Positions 59,926-64,000 of a DNA stretch of 64,000 bases are shown piece by piece (the stretch's first letter is position 1; each line of letters begins with the position of its first letter). The notes beneath the pieces were generated by a model. That model saw nothing but the letters and a program-made list of their open reading frames with translations. It had not been told where the DNA came from and ran no database searches. The stretch lies in assembly GCA_973895155.1 (NCBI GenBank), contig OZ316894.1, forward strand, positions 13,020,001-13,084,000, given 5' to 3'. The translations under genes were made by a program, and so were the position numbers. Source of the DNA: Marsupella aquatica. Its lineage: Eukaryota; Marchantiophyta.

Positions 59926-62174
59926 TGTAATAGAGGGGTTAAGCCCTTAAGGATATAAAAGTTATCTAATATGAAAAAAATGGTTTTCAATGACCATTTT
60001 GAGGACCTTGAATGATTATTTAGGCATCTTTGAAGTATATTAAGCTGAAATCATGCCAAGGTGCATGTAAAGATGTTATGGTCCCTCATCCAACTCAATA
60101 GTGAAAGAAGAATAAAACCATAAATGGATTGGTATTGGGAAAATCTGATAGCAAGGAGAGACCTACTTCAACCCCTCAAGGAAAGGTTTGGCTTTGGAAT
60201 TGAGGTTCAACTTTTTACAAATTTGAGTTAGACGGCTAATTTTAAGGTGAAGTAATCAGTGCATTTTAGCAACAAGTAGCTCAATCTTTTATCAAAGTTG
60301 TGTTACCCCACCTTCCAATAGTTCATGCGAAAAATTACACCAACTAAGTGATGGAAAGTGAGGAGTTATTCCATCCGGAATTTGAACTGGTTTCCATTTG
60401 GTTTTTGGGCCGGTTTTTGATCCGATTTGGACATACCATCTGGTAGAAAAACTACCATAACTCTCAAACCATTTATCCAAATCAAGATCTATAAAGTGTG
60501 TTGGAAAGCTCTTTCCGAGGCGGTTAAGATATATATAAAGAAGTCTGAAAATGGATTCGAAATGACCCACTTAATATTATGAGTCTCTAACCAGTGCAAC
60601 CAAGAGATATCCAAAATTTCTGGACAAATAATGGAATGAAGATTTTGAAGCGTTGCTTCCACACCATTTGACCTTCAAGATGACTGACTTTGGACCAATA
60701 AGAAATATGATCCATGGTTAAGGTCCTTAACCAATCAAAATGGTTGGATAAGTATGAAAGGATACTATGAAAAGATATACCCATTCATTGGAAGATGGAG
60801 AGACTCGATAGTCAAATTCTTATTACTCTAACACTCTTAAATTTTACCTACACCAATGGACACCATCTCAAGACCTCATTGTTGGAAACTTTTCACTTTG
60901 AAACCAAGAAATGTACTACCTGCTTCCTATTTTACTACTACCTTTGGAGGTGCCACTTTCATACCAAACCCTCTTAACTCCATTGATCCAGCAGTAGACT
61001 CCACATCGGTGAAGCCTGACACTTCAACTCCCGAACAGTAAAAAGTTATTCCATCCGGACGTTGAACCGGCTTCCCATCCGGTTTCCCACCCGGTTTCTG
61101 ATCCGGTTTTGTGTTTACGGCCTTATAAAACTTAGTATAGGAAGAATTAGACTTTGAATTTTTGCTGAGCACTTTATCTCATAGTCTAGTTTCACACTTT
61201 AGCATTACTTTTTACTTTTACACTTAGGTTAGGAATTGAAGAGACATACCTCTTCAACTTTTGTTTAGAGGAGACTTGTCCCTAAGTATAAGAGGGAAAG
61301 TTTCCACCATTTTACTCAAACTTACATTTCACTTTTGAAAGTCTCCTTCTTTGAAGAGAAGTAATAGATTCATACTTATCTTTGGTAATCTATGACTTGT
61401 GTTTGGAATTTAGTGCGTGACCATACTTGCTAGAATCTGTTTGATGTGACTAGCAATGCCTTGCCAATATTCAGATTGACTTTTGATGTGACTAGCAATG
61501 CCTTGCCGATATTCAGATTGACTGGAAACGCATGCTTGAGTTCATGCAAAGATCTGAATTGACTTGAGTGTTTGGAATACTTATCAAGTATTTTTGGAAG
61601 ATGTGCCAGACAAAAACTCACAATTACCATAGATCCAGAAGAGCAATCTAGAGAGTTGATTAAAAGAGGAAGCTTGTTTGGAGTGACGAGTACCGCCTTG
61701 TTTCGACTTGGCCATAAAGTTAATACGGGCTTACTTCCATATATCTTTTACAAATTCTTAGATGGTTGGCTTTAAAGATTAGCTTTAGGCATCAGCCTAA
61801 TTTAGTCAGACTCTCTGTTGACTCTTAATCGTGCCTAACTTAGTCATAGATTGCTAAGTGGTGAGAGGAGATGAGACATTTAAGGCTCGCCTAATCCTAT
61901 CTTTACGCCTCTGGCTTTTGGTTGTTTTCTTATATGTTTTAGGATTGATTATTGCACTGTTGATGACGCAAACATCACAATACTTGAGGATGTATTAAAA
62001 AACTCCTTCCACCTGACCTAAGCATGTCGGTAAAGGCTTGAAATCTGAGATAGGTTAGCTTAACTATCTCAAAGTATGTTAATACAATCTTTTAGGTCTC
62101 ACAAGCTCTTAACGGGAACAAACTCTGGTTTTTAAGAGGAAAATAGTTCATATTTCCTTAAACCCTACTCTAAA
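59926..62174 (+). mobile_element. B2: second 2.2 kb LTR-like insertion, in X3
   Basis: Starts TGTAATAGAGG and ends CTCTAAA (CTCTACA in B1). Flanks are CCGAG and CCAAG, a 5-bp duplication with one change. Removal rejoins X3 coding sequence. It contains a 42-bp tandem duplication (61441-61522) that B1 lacks. No supported ORF. Confidence 0.75.
61441..61522. repeat. 42-bp tandem duplication in B2
   Basis: TTGATGTGACTAGCAATGCC and the following bases occur twice, at 61441 and 61483, differing at one base. Absent from B1, so it arose after the two copies separated. Confidence 0.85.
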
Positions 62175-63110
62175 CCAAGGCCGGCACCCATGCCAAGAAG
62201 CAACCAGCCATGGAGGGCCTGGTATAAATGCTGCAAAAAGAAAAGCCGGTAGCTGCGGTACAAGTGTCAGTGCAAAGCACCGTTACATAGTCGGGCCCAA
62301 CAAGACCAACAAGGGAAGATTTCTTTGTCGGGCCACAAAATGAAGGAGGCTAGTGCCAGAATAGGGATTGCAGATCATGTACATGGGAGGCTTGGGGTCA
62401 GGACCCAAGGAACGGGGGCCCAAGATCCCAAACTGTAGCAAAGAGAGGGAGAAGCAAGTATGGGAGCAGAACCCAAAGCCGTGCACCTGTACACTCCTTC
62501 CAGCAGGAGGCCGCCTTTACGGGAAGTCAAGGGGAAGACAGGGGGAACCCAAACTCCAAGTCGGAAGGGTAGGAGTGGAGGACTATGAGGATGAGGACTT
62601 TGGCTACAAAGAGGATCGGCCTATACCAGGGGTTAGGACTTTTGGCCGATTCATTCCCACACTTCTGGGGGTAGTCCATAGGGATCCGGAGCAGCAGGTA
62701 AGCCCTGAGTTTCCCCCACTAGATATACCTCCTCCAAAATTTGACAGAATGAAATAGGCAGCAAAAGAGCTGCAGGAGTGACTCAAGGATCTGGCCAAAG
62801 CAACCTAGAACTAGGAGAAGGACTTATCGGGGGAGGATGGCCAGACAACATCCAACGGCTTACGGAAAGACAAGTCAAGCCAATGCCAACATTTGACAAT
62901 GTTCAAAAGGAGGCATGGGATTGAGGCCGCAATGGCAGATGTCGGTTTTGCTTGGACGCTCGACGTATGCACATAGTAGAGCCATGGAGTACGGGACAAT
63001 GTGTGGGTTGCTTGCCTTGGTCATCTCACAGACAGAGTTGGAGATGGGGCCGTTTATCCAAAAGGAGGTATTGGATAAAAGCCGTTGTTTGGGGACCAGT
63101 TTAAAGCGGT

Positions 63111-64000
63111 GCAAAACTTGTGTCCTAAGTGTCAGGGACTTAACACTTTCATCTTATTTGAATGAATTAGTTATCCTCATTTAATCCATTTGAAATCTCA
63201 TTTCTAAATTCAAGTTTACACTAATTCTTTGTCATCAAATTTATTCAAGCTTCTTTTTTATTCATTCATAACTCAAAGTAGTCATAGAAAATACTCAAGC
63301 ACTATTTTCATTCTTATACAATCCATTGCAATGACAACAAAGGTGCCCTTGTGCACCCCCTTAAAGGTGCCACACAGGGCTGTTAGTTAATTTTTGAGCT
63401 TATTAAGACTTATAGTTACCTCTTTGTGTGTAATTTCAATGTAGTTGAAGGCTTTAGGCCTTGGTCAACTTTGAACCTAGAAGATTGAGTGAGAAGTTAA
63501 TAGTGATAGTTTTAAGGTAGAGTAGCCTTTTGCGATATTTTGATCAAATCTTTACAGGTCATGGAAATAATTTTTGATGAATAGATAGATTTTAGATAGA
63601 GAAATCAACCCAAAAAAATGTCAAGCAAAATGGACATGTCTTTAGGAAGTTAGGGTCATTTTTGTTTCGCATATTAACACTTTGGTAAATAATTTATATC
63701 AATATCTTTAAGTATTTATATAAATACCAATATTTTTAAGACTTGTCCTGATTTGGTAGACAAGTCGAATTGGGGAAATAATGTCAAATTACAAGTCGCC
63801 GAAGTTAAAATTTGTGGAAAACGAATGGTAGAAAAACTCAGCAACGCCAAATATTTTTTGAAGTCACATTAGCTTGATCAAATTGACTGAAATTTGGTGT
63901 GAAGGTAGAAGGGAAATAGATGCACCTTCTGGAAAAATATGAGCACCAACCAAGGTCTGGTTGGTGAGAGAAAAATCAGATGTCAAATGGGGGTCTATAG
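63111..64000. other. AT-rich sequence, no recognisable gene
   Basis: Abrupt change from X3 sequence near 63100-63120. No long ORF, tandem repeat or LTR end is visible up to the window edge. It may be another insertion that truncates X3, or its flank. Confidence 0.4.

Larger units (their letters stand above)
58308..63110 (+). mobile_element. Element X3, interrupted by B2 and 3' truncated
   Basis: Starts TGTGATGCCTAG after flank GTGAA. It follows X1 and X2 through the N-terminal and Transposase_32-like region, is split by B2 (59926-62174), resumes, and stops matching near 63100 inside the start of the coiled-coil region. The 3' end and second target duplication are not in the window. Confidence 0.7.
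58425..63110 (+). pseudogene. X3 transposon protein, degraded
   Basis: Segments 58425-59925 and 62175-63110. The first includes INQAAHFWGGLFERATE, the basic PAKRTR stretch read straight through the site frameshifted in X1, SGLETFVRLP ending in a stop at 59314, then a frame with VFGLPIGNKTKVD and NTCTNPHIGEI. After B2, PIPGVRTFGRFIPTLLG and SRAMEYGTMCG match X1 and X2 in several frames. Many stops; non-functional. Confidence 0.6.

Noticed and set aside
1-64000. CRISPR arrays, rRNA and tRNA genes
   Set aside because: No regularly spaced identical repeats and no cloverleaf or rRNA signature noticed; tRNA search was by eye only, so small tRNAs could be missed.

Overview
This is a nuclear window from a eukaryote with GT-AG introns, almost certainly a land plant or a charophyte green alga. 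It contains one intact-looking plant tryptophan-aminotransferase/alliinase (TAA/TAR) gene. Almost everything else is nested, decaying transposable elements: plant-type Copia elements, LTR-like units, PIF/Harbinger, a LINE remnant, and elements with a DUF7869-type protein. A charophyte such as Chara is my best guess, at low confidence; no species marker was read.

Layout. 1-3029: an element on the minus strand (called X1 here) encoding a plant-transposon-like domain plus coiled coil, inserted in a Copia remnant (3030-3312). 3313-8886: a second, minus-strand Copia split by a 2.3 kb LTR-like unit (A1, 4650-6933, target duplication CAAAG). 8887-19487: a degraded module with a SWIM-finger transposase-like gene (minus), a second A copy, and a ParB-like pseudogene. 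19488-32042: element X2 (target duplication AGAAG) interrupts that pseudogene and itself carries a 2.2 kb LTR-like insertion (B1, 20504-22720) and a nearly full Copia (24430-29987, target duplication ATAAT). The pseudogene resumes at 32048 in the same reading frame.

33.4-44.9 kb is the most unusual block. It holds a Myb/SANT-like gene (+), a DUF7869 gene (-), an intact 955-residue ParB-like plus beta-class DNA methyltransferase fusion gene (+), and a PIF/Harbinger (HARBI1-like) nuclease pseudogene (-). The DUF7869 and methyltransferase genes diverge from a shared promoter holding perfect palindromes built on TCATGA. I read this as a mobile element, or nested elements, carrying a DNA-modification gene. 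The degraded ParB-like gene at 17-19.5 kb beside a different transposase suggests this association formed more than once.

45.3-46.1 kb is a LINE endonuclease remnant. 47.5-50.1 kb is the five-exon TAA/TAR gene, the only clear host gene. 51.3-51.6 kb is a strongly G-rich tract. 52.2-58.3 kb holds Copia gag debris, a solo LTR (target duplication AGTTC) and element Y (X-like ORF). 58.3-63.1 kb is a third X copy (X3) interrupted by B2. X2, Y and the A units share a conserved stem-loop near their 3' ends. The last ~0.9 kb is AT-rich with no recognisable gene.
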